NCBI GenBank assembly: GCA_003574785.1
Contig: QORU01000021.1
Span: 56,736-120,735 of the forward strand
DNA from: Taklimakanibacter deserti
GTDB taxonomy: Bacteria > Pseudomonadota > Alphaproteobacteria > Rhizobiales > Aestuariivirgaceae
Length of the DNA: 64,000 nucleotides
Reading direction: 5' to 3'
Shown in pieces: positions 7,099 to 15,773 of the stretch. The translations under genes were made by a program, and so were the position numbers. The notes under the pieces were generated by a model. That model did no database searches and was not told the origin of the DNA. It saw nothing but the letters and a program-made list of their open reading frames with translations. The stretch's first letter is position 1. Each line of letters opens with the position of its first letter.

Positions 7099-9111
7099 AT
7101 GGCGACAGTGGCGACCGCAGTCTTTGCCGGAGCACTTCTCGGCATTGCATTGTTCTCGAGGATTCCGATCTGGGCTTTGCGCGCCTGGAAGAAGAAAAGT
7201 TTCCTGCGCCTGTTCCTCGCCCACCTGCTCACTTATGCACTTGTCGGCCTGGCCTACGCCCTTCTCTCGGCAGATGGTAGCCCGCCGCAATGGCAGCCCG
7301 CCCTTGCGAGCTTCATCGCTCCGACCCTCGTCGTTTTCACGCTCGATGCCATCGCCATCGCCGCCCTGCGCAATGCCGGTCCGCAGGCTTCACTCGCCCC
7401 CATGTGGTTCCTGCATGCGGGCGGCAATCAGAGCGGGCCGCTGACGACCGATGCGGTCGAAACCGCACTGGCCGGCGGCTCGTTGAAACCCTCCGACTGG
7501 ATCTGGCGCAACGGCTTCAAGGAGTGGATGCAGATCGAAAGCGTCGATCTGTCCAAGCCTGAGGAAGCGCCGGCTCTTCCCGCCAGTCCGGCGATGACCA
7601 GAAATGCGGAGCCGGGTCCCGGCCAATGGCACAAATGGTTTGCCCAGTCGGCGGCCTATTGGATCACCGGCCTTGTCATCGCAGGCTTGTTTGCGGCTTC
7701 CTCCCTCACCCTCCTCAAACTTGAATTCGCCGATCATCCGCGCCTGATCAGCGGTGGGCTCATCGTCCTGTGGCTGGCGCTTCTCGCGGCGATGCTGTGG
7801 CTCAGCATCGGGGTCGTCCGCTCGGTCGACCGGCAGGCGAAGGCCTCGGCCCATCCCTATTGGAGCGGCGCCGCCAAGGTCGTGACCGCCCTGGCCGGCC
7901 TCGCGGTTCTCGCCGTCTTCGTGCAGCAGGGCGTTCCTGAGATTCGCGAATCTGCCAATGTGATCTCCGAAACAATGGCGCCCCGCTATCAATTGCGCCT
8001 GCTGCGCGACAACACCGAGCTCGAGCTCGTCGGGCAGATGGATTTCGGCGTTGCCGACACGATCGCCGCCTCTCTCGACGGCAATCCCCAAATCGCCACG
8101 CTGGATGTGAACAGCCCCGGGGGAAGATTGAGCGAAGCCGACAAGCTCGCCGACATCGTGCTCAAGCGGAATTTGAACACTTACGTCTCGACATTCTGCC
8201 TCGGTGATTGCGCGCGGGTGTTCGCCGCCGGCAAGAAGCGCTGGCTGTCGCGCGCCGCGGTCATCGCCCTGCACCGGCCAGGTGCTGAAGCAGCGACCCT
8301 CGAGGCGGAGACGGCGAAGACAAAGGCCTTCCTGGAAAGCCGGGGCATCGCCGGCAAATTCATCGATCGCGGCCTTTCGAGCCCGCGTGATGCCGCCTGG
8401 CGCCCGACCCATGCCGAATTGTTCAGTGCCGGTTTCGCGACCTCCTATGCCACCGATGCCGAAGTTGCGGTTGCCGGCATCCCGGTGCGCGAGATCGAGG
8501 ATGCGCAAAAGGAGCTGGACAGCATCGGTCTCTATCGCGTGCTGCGCGACAAGCATCCGCAAGCGCATCAAGCGATCGTCGCGATCCTGCGCAATGGCTA
8601 TGTCAAGGGCCAGCCCGTCGCCGCCATGCGCCAGCGAATCTGGTCCGTCATATTGCCGATCGTGAACAAGAGCCTTTCTTCCGCCTCCGACACGGCCCTG
8701 GTGTCGTTCTATCGGCTGGCGGTCGATGAAGCGGAGACCTTTGCCGCGAAGGATGTTCGTGGCTGCGAGGCCTATTTGCGCGGGCGCAGCGAGGGTTTCG
8801 ACCAGAGCCTGCTGTCCGCTGAATTGCAGGAGCGCGAGCTTAGCGCCACCGCCGATCTCATCCGCACCAGCGGCAGCTATACCGGCAAGACGATCGAGAA
8901 GAGCGAGGCGCGGACCGTCCTCGCGCAATTGCTGCCCGCCGCCCAAAGCCAAGGCTTCACACCTGACGATCTGGAGAAAGCGATCCAGTTCAAGCTCAGC
9001 CCTGAGCGCAACTGCCGCGGCCTCATCCTGTTCTTCCGCTCGCTGTTGCAGCTCGACGATCCCAACCGGACCGCGCTCCTGCGGTTCATGGCTCAGCAAT
9101 CGGGCACCTGA
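7099..9111 (+). CDS. membrane protein with GYF_2 (DUF4339) and ClpP/crotonase-like domains
   Basis: This 670-residue protein has three N-terminal hydrophobic segments (about residues 3-26, 35-55 and 66-90). A GYF_2/DUF4339 domain follows (about residues 102-150, WFLHAGGNQSGPL through WMQI), then three more membrane segments. The second half has a ClpP-fold region like COG3904 proteins, with DVNSPGG near residue 336 and a retained ALHRP His motif. The position where related proteins have Cys-x-Ser-x-Cys reads Cys-Leu-Gly-Asp-Cys (367-371), so the presumed nucleophile Ser is Gly. The ATG at 7099 follows GGTGGGA; TTG at 7084 is an alternative. It may be a non-catalytic relative of membrane serine proteases. 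Confidence 0.7.
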   Translation: MATVATAVFAGALLGIALFSRIPIWALRAWKKKSFLRLFLAHLLTYALVGLAYALLSADGSPPQWQPALASFIAPTLVVFTLDAIAIAALRNAGPQASLAPMWFLHAGGNQSGPLTTDAVETALAGGSLKPSDWIWRNGFKEWMQIESVDLSKPEEAPALPASPAMTRNAEPGPGQWHKWFAQSAAYWITGLVIAGLFAASSLTLLKLEFADHPRLISGGLIVLWLALLAAMLWLSIGVVRSVDRQAKASAHPYWSGAAKVVTALAGLAVLAVFVQQGVPEIRESANVISETMAPRYQLRLLRDNTELELVGQMDFGVADTIAASLDGNPQIATLDVNSPGGRLSEADKLADIVLKRNLNTYVSTFCLGDCARVFAAGKKRWLSRAAVIALHRPGAEAATLEAETAKTKAFLESRGIAGKFIDRGLSSPRDAAWRPTHAELFSAGFATSYATDAEVAVAGIPVREIEDAQKELDSIGLYRVLRDKHPQAHQAIVAILRNGYVKGQPVAAMRQRIWSVILPIVNKSLSSASDTALVSFYRLAVDEAETFAAKDVRGCEAYLRGRSEGFDQSLLSAELQERELSATADLIRTSGSYTGKTIEKSEARTVLAQLLPAAQSQGFTPDDLEKAIQFKLSPERNCRGLILFFRSLLQLDDPNRTALLRFMAQQSGT

Positions 9112-9136
9112 CCAGGTTCGCCACCGCAGCAGCGTT

Positions 9137-9790
9137 TCAACGCAACGCGAAATGCCGCTCGGCGAGTTTGCCCGCATGCTCGATCGCGCAATTGATGAGG
9201 AAGAAGAGCAGGCCGGCAAGGCCGTAGAATTCCAGCGTCATGAAATTGCGCCCGACGATCTCCTGGGTGCGGAACAAGAGTTCGCCGGTGCCGATGACCG
9301 AGAGAAGGGTCGAGGTCTTGATCAGCTCGACGCTGGCATTGACCCACACCGGCACGATCATGCGCAGCGCCTGCGGCAGGAGAACCAGACCGAGGATGAT
9401 CGCAAAATTGAGCCCGAGCGCGCGGGCCGCATCGGTCTGCGCCTCGGGTATCGCTTGTAGCGCGCCACGCAAGATCTCGGCCATATGCGCCGCGCAGAAG
9501 ATGGTGAGCGCGAGGAGACCGGACTGGACGGCGGTGAAATTGATGCCGGCCACGGCGAGGAGATAGAAGATGGCGAGGATCAGCACGAGCACCAGGATGC
9601 CGCGCAGGGCATCGACCAGGAAGCGAATCGGCCAGCTGAGCCAAGGCGCGCCATAGGTGAGGCCGATGCCGCCAAGAAGACCGAGAAGGCTGCCGCCGAT
9701 GATCGAGAAGAACGAAATTCCGATCGTCAGCATGAGGCCCTGAACGAGCGGGGTGCGGGCGATCCAGACCTCGTGCAGGAACTGCTCCAT
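9137..9790 (-). CDS. amino-acid-type ABC transporter permease (HisM/GltK family)
   Basis: This 217-residue inner-membrane permease of the polar amino acid family has the full HisMQ-type core. It has several transmembrane segments and a cytoplasmic coupling motif AHMAEILRGALQAIPEAQTDAARALGL (split here: AHMAEILRGALQAIP then EAQTDAARALGL). The gene itself looks intact. It lies beside a broken second permease, and no binding protein or ATPase gene is near, so the transporter cannot be complete at this locus. It may be residual or work with subunits encoded elsewhere. Confidence 0.8.
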   Translation of the reverse strand: MEQFLHEVWIARTPLVQGLMLTIGISFFSIIGGSLLGLLGGIGLTYGAPWLSWPIRFLVDALRGILVLVLILAIFYLLAVAGINFTAVQSGLLALTIFCAAHMAEILRGALQAIPEAQTDAARALGLNFAIILGLVLLPQALRMIVPVWVNASVELIKTSTLLSVIGTGELLFRTQEIVGRNFMTLEFYGLAGLLFFLINCAIEHAGKLAERHFALR

Positions 9791-9796
9791 GGCGCC

Positions 9797-10125
9797 TCAG
9801 AACCTTGGATAAAGGCGCTCGAGACGGCGCAGGCCCCAGGCAATGGCGAGGCAGGTGGCGAGATAGAGGACGCTGGCCGTGGCCCAGGCTTCCGCCACTC
9901 GGAAGGTTTCGGTATTGAGCTTGCGGGCCTCATGGGTGAGCTCCGAGACCGCGATCACCGCCGCCAGCGAAGTGTCCTTGAACAGCGCGATGAAGGTGGT
10001 GCCGAGCGCCGGCAAGGCGTTGCGGAACATGATCGGCATCACGGTGAGGCGCGCGACGCTGACGCGGCCGAGGCCCAGGGCACGCCGGCGAGGCCTGCGC
10101 GGAAGACCTCCGTGAGATAGGCTAC
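9797..10125 (-). pseudogene. truncated, frameshifted amino-acid ABC permease
   Basis: The 3' part (9797-10042 and a little upstream in the same frame) encodes the C-terminal third of a HisM-type permease, including LGLGRVSVARLTV, MFRNALPALG and FKDTSLAAVIAVSEL. The preceding coupling motif AYLTEVFRAGLAGV is present at about 10084-10125 but in another frame. The usual residues between (PRGQ-EAAR in relatives) are missing, so a short deletion near 10080 shifted the frame. Sequence for the first membrane helices is absent upstream. This is a decayed copy. Confidence 0.75.
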
Positions 10126-10174
10126 TCCTCCCATCAACCGCTTCGCCGCCACCCGGCGAAGTCGAGAGCTCTCC

Positions 10175-10945
10175 TCAGCGGACAAGCCATCCGCCATCGA
10201 CGGTCACCACCGTGCCGGTCACGTAGGCGCTCGCCGGCGCCGCCAGGAATAAAACCGCGGTCGCAAGATCGTCCGGAGCGCCCCAGCGCCCCATCGGGAT
10301 GCGCGCCAGGATCTCCGCCGAGCGTTGCGCATCCTCACGCAGCGCCTCGGTATTCGCCGTCGCCATGTAGCCGGGCGCGATCGCATTGACGGTGATGCCC
10401 TTGGGTGCCAGCTCATTGGCCATGGCCCGCGTCAGGCCGGCGACGCCATGCTTGGCCGCCGCATAGGCGGCGACGCGGGTGCCGCCTTGGAAGGCGAGCA
10501 ACGACGCGACATTGATGATGCGGCCGGCGCGCTGATAGGCGATCATGTGGCGGGCCGTGCTCTGGCTCAGCATGAACAGGCTGCGCAGATTGACGTCGAG
10601 CACCTCGTCCCAGTCGCCGAGCGCCATCTCGGTGACGGGTGACCGGCGGATGATGCCGGCGCAATTGACCAATATGTCGATCGGACCCGACTCCTGGGTC
10701 GTGCCGCAGACGACCTCATCGGCATCGTCCAGTGCCGCGAGATCGCAGCGGATCTCCGCGAAATTGCGTCCGATCCGCTCGACGAGCCGCGCCGTTTCCG
10801 TCATGGGTGATGAGCCGAGACCGGCGATGTCGGCGCCGGCCTGGGCGAGCGCCAGCGCCATGGCCTGGCCGAGGCCGCTGCGCGCACCCGTCACCAGGGC
10901 GACCTTGCCGGTAAGATCGAAAAGGCCGGCGAGGAAGTTCGACAT
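10175..10945 (-). CDS. SDR-family oxidoreductase, 2-deoxy-D-gluconate 3-dehydrogenase-like
   Basis: This is a classical short-chain dehydrogenase of 256 residues starting MSNFLAGLFDLTGKV. The cofactor motif is TGARSGLG, the NAG motif reads NCAGIIRRSPVTEM, and the catalytic Tyr-Lys pair is in YAAAKHG. The opening, the IIRR after NAG and the C-terminal VDGGWL resemble KduD-type enzymes, which oxidise or reduce keto/deoxy sugar acids with NAD(P). The start at 10945 is chosen because a longer frame runs into the upstream gene, which ends at 10947. It is the last gene of a sugar-transport operon and probably acts on the imported compound. Confidence 0.8.
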   Translation of the reverse strand: MSNFLAGLFDLTGKVALVTGARSGLGQAMALALAQAGADIAGLGSSPMTETARLVERIGRNFAEIRCDLAALDDADEVVCGTTQESGPIDILVNCAGIIRRSPVTEMALGDWDEVLDVNLRSLFMLSQSTARHMIAYQRAGRIINVASLLAFQGGTRVAAYAAAKHGVAGLTRAMANELAPKGITVNAIAPGYMATANTEALREDAQRSAEILARIPMGRWGAPDDLATAVLFLAAPASAYVTGTVVTVDGGWLVR

Positions 10946-10946
10946 C

Positions 10947-12008
10947 TCACCGCACCTTGCCGCGCGCCGCCACCGGCCAGGTGATCTCGACAAGCCCGTC
11001 GCGCACGCCATGGATCTCGTCATTCATATTGGAGACGGAGCAGCAATGATTGGGGATGACGTCGACCACCTCGCCGATCTTTGGGCGCGCCGCCGATTGC
11101 GTCAGGTCGACAATGGCATGCTCTTCAGAGAGTGCCGAGATATGGGCGCCGGGATAGTGGGCGAGCCTGCCATAGTGCTCGACATAATATTGATCGGAGG
11201 TCAGCACCTTCGATCCGCAATCGAGCACCGCGCGGTCGGGCGACGGCCGGCTCACCACCGTGGCCCGCACTTGCAGGGCGCAGTCCTCCCACGAGGCGAC
11301 GCCCGAATGCACCATCATCACATCGTTATAGACATAGGTGCCGGCGCGATGCTCGGTCATCATCGGGAAGTCGGCGAGCCGGTTGAGCGCAGGCGTGCCG
11401 CCGCCGGAGACGACCGGCAGCGCAATGCCCGCGTCGCGAAAGAGCGCCAGCGCGCGGACGAAGAAATCCTGCGTTCGGGGCGCGGTATTGGGAAATACCA
11501 TCAGCCCCTCGAAGCGGATGCGCGGCAGCTTGACGGCGAGGCGCGCCAGATCGAGGGCGGCTTCCGGCGACTGCACGCCATTGCGTCCAAAGCCCGTGTC
11601 GCATTCGACGAGGACCGGCACGTCGCTTCCGTGGCGCACGCCCGCTTGCGACAGGCCGGTGAGCACGATGTCGTTGTCGGCGACTACCGCCAGCCTTTTC
11701 ACCCGGGCGGCGAGCTGCATCAGCCGGTCGGTCTTGCGCTCGCCGATGATATTGTAGGTGAGGAGATAGTCGTCGCAGATGCCGGCGTCGATGAAGACTT
11801 CCGCCTCGCTGAGCTTCTGGCAGGTGAGGCCTTGGGCGCCGGCATCGAGCTGCATACGGGCGATCGCCGGGATCTTATGCGTCTTGATATGCGGCCGGTT
11901 GGCGATGCCCTGTCCGGCGATCAGGCGTTGCACGCGCTCGATATTGCGCTTAAGCCGATCGAGAAGGACCACCACGGCCGGCGTGTCGAGCTCTTCAATG
12001 CGCATCAT
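10947..12008 (-). CDS. D-threonine aldolase / D-serine dehydratase-like PLP enzyme
   Basis: This 353-residue protein has a fold-type III (alanine racemase-like) PLP barrel. The PLP lysine is expected in RPHIKTHK (about residues 38-45). The C-terminal domain has the metal-binding motif PNHCCSVSN, with the His and Cys that bind the divalent cation in D-threonine aldolases and eukaryotic-type D-serine dehydratases. Family members cleave or dehydrate D-beta-hydroxy amino acids. Here it is encoded between a sugar-type binding protein and an SDR, so a hydroxy-amino-acid or sugar-derived substrate is likely, but it cannot be named. Confidence 0.75.
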   Translation of the reverse strand: MMRIEELDTPAVVVLLDRLKRNIERVQRLIAGQGIANRPHIKTHKIPAIARMQLDAGAQGLTCQKLSEAEVFIDAGICDDYLLTYNIIGERKTDRLMQLAARVKRLAVVADNDIVLTGLSQAGVRHGSDVPVLVECDTGFGRNGVQSPEAALDLARLAVKLPRIRFEGLMVFPNTAPRTQDFFVRALALFRDAGIALPVVSGGGTPALNRLADFPMMTEHRAGTYVYNDVMMVHSGVASWEDCALQVRATVVSRPSPDRAVLDCGSKVLTSDQYYVEHYGRLAHYPGAHISALSEEHAIVDLTQSAARPKIGEVVDVIPNHCCSVSNMNDEIHGVRDGLVEITWPVAARGKVR

Positions 12009-12043
12009 CTGGCCGGTCTCCGCATTAATATGAATAATTTTTG

Positions 12044-12079
12044 GCGCAACCCCCGGAAGGGAGTATCCGGGGGTTGCGC
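12044..12079 (-). terminator. strong stem-loop after sugar-binding-protein gene
   Basis: A perfect 14-bp inverted repeat (GCGCAACCCCCGGA with its complement) has an 8-base loop and starts seven bases past the binding-protein stop. The minus-strand sequence after it is A-rich, not U-rich, so it is more likely a 3' stabiliser or partial attenuator than a full stop before the downstream enzymes. Confidence 0.65.
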
Positions 12080-12086
12080 GGTGCGA

Positions 12087-13034
12087 TCAGAATCCTTTGC
12101 CGAGGAACTGATCGACATTGCTGGCATCGACCTGATGCGTGGGCAGCACGATTTCCTTGTCGAGCTTCTCGCCTTTGGCGATTTTGTAGCCATATTGAAC
12201 GCCTTCCGGCGCCACGAAGTGATAGGTGAATGTGGCTACCATCTTGCCGGCCTTGATCGCGTCATAGGCGGCGTTTTCGCCGTCGATGCCGACGACCATG
12301 ACGCCCTTCTGCCGGTTCGCCGCCTCGAGCGCCGTCACGGCGCCCAGCGCCATGTCGTCATTATGGGCATAGACGAGCTGGATCTCGCCGTCCTTGAAGC
12401 GCTGCAGCGTGTCCTCCATGAACTTGATCGCGGGCTCGCGCACGTAATTGGCGACCTGGCTCGCGACGACCTTCACATCGGGACATTCCTTGCCGATCGT
12501 CTCGACGAAGAGATCGTGACGATCGACGGTGGCGGAGGCCCCGGCCGTGCCCTGGATCTCGACCACGTTGCCTTTGCCGTTCAGCGCCTTGCAGACATAG
12601 CTGCCGGCCGATTTGCCGATCAGCTTATTGTCGGCGCCGATGTGGAGCGTCACATCGGTACTGACCTTGCGATCGAGCGTGACGACCGGGATGCCGGCAT
12701 CCATCGCCTGCTTCACCACCGGCGTCAGCGCATCGGCGGTCACCGGGCTGATGATCAGCGTCTTGATGCCTTGCGCCAGCAGGCTTTCGACGTCGGCGAC
12801 CTGCTTCGACGCATTGTTCTCGCCATTGGTGACGATGAGCTCGACATCCGGCAGGTTGGCTTCGGCATATTTGCGGTTGCCTTCCACCATATTGACCCGC
12901 CAGGAGCTTTCCATCGTCCCTTGCGAGAAGCCGATCTTCAGCTTGTCGTCTCCGGCTTGCGTTGCCGCAGCGCCGGCGCCCAAGGCAAGCGCCGCTGTGA
13001 ACATCCAAATGCTCGCTCTAGATTTTCCTTTCAT
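12087..13034 (-). CDS. sugar ABC transporter substrate-binding protein (RbsB-like)
   Basis: This is a 315-residue periplasmic binding protein of the ribose/xylose type. It has a signal peptide of about 28 residues (basic start, hydrophobic ALALGAGAAATQA). The mature protein starts DDKLKIGFSQGTMESSW and has the two-lobe pattern with LLAQGIKTLIISPVTADAL and VTLDRKVSTDVTLHIGADN, typical of RbsB/D-allose-like proteins. It is followed by a strong hairpin that probably protects its mRNA. The ligand is unknown; the neighbouring SDR and PLP enzyme argue against plain ribose. Confidence 0.85.
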   Translation of the reverse strand: MKGKSRASIWMFTAALALGAGAAATQAGDDKLKIGFSQGTMESSWRVNMVEGNRKYAEANLPDVELIVTNGENNASKQVADVESLLAQGIKTLIISPVTADALTPVVKQAMDAGIPVVTLDRKVSTDVTLHIGADNKLIGKSAGSYVCKALNGKGNVVEIQGTAGASATVDRHDLFVETIGKECPDVKVVASQVANYVREPAIKFMEDTLQRFKDGEIQLVYAHNDDMALGAVTALEAANRQKGVMVVGIDGENAAYDAIKAGKMVATFTYHFVAPEGVQYGYKIAKGEKLDKEIVLPTHQVDASNVDQFLGKGF

Positions 13035-13097
13035 GGCTACCTCCCGTTCATCGCCCCCGGGGGCCTGATTGCCCGCCGGCGGTCGTTCATCCGCGGC

Positions 13098-14108
13098 TCA
13101 AGGCGCGGAATACTTTCGTCTCCTGATGATCTCGAAAAGCACGGCGGCGACGATGATGGCGCCCTTGACGATCTGCTGGGTGAAGGGCGAGACGCCGAAC
13201 AGGTTGAGGATATTGGCGAGCACCGCCACGATCGCCGCGCCAAGGATGGTGCCGCTGATCCGGCCTTCGCCGCCGAACAGGCTGGTGCCACCGATGACGG
13301 TGATGGCGATGGCTTCGAGCTCGAGGCCGACGCCGGCGACCGGCTCGCCGACGGTGAGCCGCGAGATGAAGATGAGCGCCGTCAATCCCGACAGGAAGCC
13401 GCTGATGAGATAGACCAGGAAGATCGTAAGCCTGACATCGATCCCGGCGAGGCGCGCCGCTTCCGGATTGCTGCCGACGGCATAGATGTTGCGGCCGAAG
13501 GGTGTGAAGCGCAGCACGCCCGCCGCCAGCGCCGCCACCGCGGCGAACACCCAGACCGGGACCGGCAGGCCCAGGAGATGTCCCTGCCCAAGCCAGGCGA
13601 ACTGATCGGCGGCGCCACGGAAGTGGATCGGATGGCCGTCGGAGATCGTCATGGCGAGGCCGCGCCCCATGACCATGGTGCCGAGCGTCATGATGAAAGG
13701 CGGGATGCCGCCAAGCGTGATTCCGGCGCCGTTGCCGGCCCCCATGAGCGCCCCGATCAAGAGGCCGGCAATAATGACGAGCGGAATGGGCAGGCCATCA
13801 TCGAGCAGCATCGCCGCCGTCACCGCGACGACGGCGACGATCGAGCCGACCGACAGGTCGATGCCGGCGGTCAGGATGACGAAGGTCATGCCGATCGAGA
13901 CGATGCCGAAGAGCGCGATCTGGCGCAGCACATTGATGATGTTGAAGGGGTTGAGGAAAGCTTCCGAGACCAGCGCCGCGATGGCGCACATGATGAGGAG
14001 CACCCAGATGAGGCCGGAGGCGCGCAGCCGGCCGAGGCGCTTGAGCTGCGCGATGCCGAGCTCCAGGCCGCCGGCGCCGGCCGTCTGCCGCTCGAGCTTC
14101 TCGCTCAT
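13098..14108 (-). CDS. sugar ABC transporter permease (RbsC-like)
   Basis: This 336-residue permease of the RbsC/BPD_transp_2 family has about eight to ten hydrophobic segments. It has the motifs FVILTAGIDLSVGSIVA, GAGNGAGITLGGIPPFIMTLGTM and GRNIYAVGSNPEAARLAGIDV, the last being the cytoplasmic coupling loop of this family. Its start overlaps the ATPase gene by four bases. The end is 63 bases before the binding-protein gene. It presumably works as a homodimer with the double-domain ATPase. Confidence 0.88.
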   Translation of the reverse strand: MSEKLERQTAGAGGLELGIAQLKRLGRLRASGLIWVLLIMCAIAALVSEAFLNPFNIINVLRQIALFGIVSIGMTFVILTAGIDLSVGSIVAVVAVTAAMLLDDGLPIPLVIIAGLLIGALMGAGNGAGITLGGIPPFIMTLGTMVMGRGLAMTISDGHPIHFRGAADQFAWLGQGHLLGLPVPVWVFAAVAALAAGVLRFTPFGRNIYAVGSNPEAARLAGIDVRLTIFLVYLISGFLSGLTALIFISRLTVGEPVAGVGLELEAIAITVIGGTSLFGGEGRISGTILGAAIVAVLANILNLFGVSPFTQQIVKGAIIVAAVLFEIIRRRKYSAP

Positions 14109-15700
14109 GCCGCGGCTCCCTCATCGGATGCACCGGTCACGCCAAGGGCGGCGCTCATCAGGGCTTCTTCCGAGGCTTGCGCCCGGTCGAAACGCCCGAC
14201 GATCCGGCCGGCGCGCATCACCAGGATGCGGTCGCTGAGGCCCAGTATCTCCGGCAGCTCGGACGAGACCATGATGATGGCGACACCTTCCTCATCGGCG
14301 AGGCTCGCCATGAGCTGGTAGATCTCGCGCTTGGCGCCGACATCGACGCCGCGCGTCGGCTCATCGATCAGGAGGACCCGGCAGCGGGCGCTGAGGCCGC
14401 GCGCAATCAGGCATTTCTGCTGATTGCCGCCGGAGAGCTGATTGATCTGCTCATAGGGTCCCTGGGTGCGGATGCGCAGGCGCTCGATGAGCGACCCCGC
14501 GACCTTCGCCTCATGACGCCGGCTCAGCAGGCCCTTGCGCATGATCCGGTGCAGGCTGGAAATGGTGATGTTGAAGGCCACTTCCTGCGACAGGAAGCAG
14601 CCTTCGGCCTTGCGGTCCTCGGGCAGGAAATAGAGGCCTTGCCTGATCGAGCGCTTCGGGCTCGACGGCCGCTCTCCGCGGTCGAGCAGGCGGAAATCCT
14701 GCTGCGTGCTGCGGTCGGCGCCGGCCAGGGCCCGCAGCACTTCGGAGCGCCCGGAACCGGCAAGGCCGCATATGCCGAGGATCTCACCGCTGCGGACATC
14801 GAGGCTGATATCATGCAGGATGCCGCCGCGGCGAAGGCCCTTGGCTGAGAGCGCGAGGACGCCGGGCTTGCGCCGGCGCTTCGGATAGATGTCCTCGATC
14901 TTGCGCCCGACCATCATGGCGATGAGGTCCTGGCTGTCGAGCTCCGCCGTTGCGCCGCCGCCGACGACGCGCCCGTCGCGCAGGACGGTGACCCGGCTGC
15001 AGATCTCGAACACCTCCGCGAGCCGGTGCGAGATATAGATGAAGGCGACGCCCTCACTGGCGAGGCGCCGGATGATCTGGAAGAGCTTCTCGAGCTCCTT
15101 CCTGCCCAGCACCGCCGAAGGCTCATCGAGCACGACCAGCCCGGCATTGCGCGACAGCGCGCCGGCGATCTCGGTCATTTGCCGCTGCGCGACGCTCAAG
15201 CGCCCGACCTTCGCCTTGGGATCGAGCATGAAGCCGAGGCGCTCCAGCACCTCGCGGCTCTGTCTGAGCGTCGCGCGCCAGTCGATGAGCCCGGCTCGTC
15301 CCTTGGGCATTCGCCCGAGCCACATATTCTCGGCCACGCTCAGATGCGGTGCCAGCATCGTCTCCTGATAGATGACCGAGACGCCGAGCCCGAGCATCTG
15401 CAGCGGCGTCGGCTGATGCACTTTTGCGCCGGCGACGATGATCTCGCCCTGATCCGCATAATGGGCGCCGGAGAGAATCTTGATCAGGGTGGACTTGCCG
15501 GCGCCGTTCTCACCGACGAGGCCCAGCACCTCGCCCCGGGCAACCTGGAGGTCGACATCGGTCAGCGCGACGACGCCGGGAAAGCTCTTGCCGACGCCGC
15601 GCATTTCGAGGACGACCGCGGCGGGGTTCCTCGCCGCCCCGTTTCCCATAGGCACCGGCGCTTGTCCGTCATTCGACCAACCCTGACCGCTCATCCCCAT
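14105..15700 (-). CDS. sugar ABC transporter double-domain ATPase (RbsA-like)
   Basis: This is a 531-residue protein with two tandem ATPase domains, as in RbsA/XylG. The first has Walker A GENGAGKS (residues 63-70), an LSVAQRQM signature and VVLDEPSAVLG. The second has the degenerate Walker A GLAGSGRSE, as in known family members, with LSGGNQQK and LLIDEPTRGVD. The N-terminus carries about 28 extra residues; ATG at 15694 is an alternative start. It is the first gene of the operon, directly next to the palindrome at 15719-15741 that also fronts the divergent GntR gene. Confidence 0.88.
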   Translation of the reverse strand: MGMSGQGWSNDGQAPVPMGNGAARNPAAVVLEMRGVGKSFPGVVALTDVDLQVARGEVLGLVGENGAGKSTLIKILSGAHYADQGEIIVAGAKVHQPTPLQMLGLGVSVIYQETMLAPHLSVAENMWLGRMPKGRAGLIDWRATLRQSREVLERLGFMLDPKAKVGRLSVAQRQMTEIAGALSRNAGLVVLDEPSAVLGRKELEKLFQIIRRLASEGVAFIYISHRLAEVFEICSRVTVLRDGRVVGGGATAELDSQDLIAMMVGRKIEDIYPKRRRKPGVLALSAKGLRRGGILHDISLDVRSGEILGICGLAGSGRSEVLRALAGADRSTQQDFRLLDRGERPSSPKRSIRQGLYFLPEDRKAEGCFLSQEVAFNITISSLHRIMRKGLLSRRHEAKVAGSLIERLRIRTQGPYEQINQLSGGNQQKCLIARGLSARCRVLLIDEPTRGVDVGAKREIYQLMASLADEEGVAIIMVSSELPEILGLSDRILVMRAGRIVGRFDRAQASEEALMSAALGVTGASDEGAAA

Positions 15701-15718
15701 GGCAGATCGCTTTCTTTT

Positions 15719-15741
15719 ATCATATTATCAGATAATATGAT
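15719..15741. promoter_or_regulatory. 23-bp palindromic operator between sugar operon and GntR gene
   Basis: ATCATATTATC and its exact complement are separated by one A. It is strikingly AT-rich against the surrounding high-GC DNA. It lies 19 bases from the ATPase start and 33 bases from the GntR start, so it probably covers one or both promoters. FadR-subfamily regulators bind short palindromes as dimers, so autoregulation and control of the operon by the adjacent regulator is likely. Confidence 0.7.
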
Positions 15742-15773
15742 GATGATTGTCAAGCGCCCGGAAACAAGAGCCG

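Noticed and set aside
10545..14321. Open frame of 1258 codons on the plus strand
   Set aside because: It is exactly antisense to the SDR, PLP enzyme, binding protein and permease genes. Its protein is Arg/Asp/His-rich and low in hydrophobic patterning, as expected for high-GC antisense frames.
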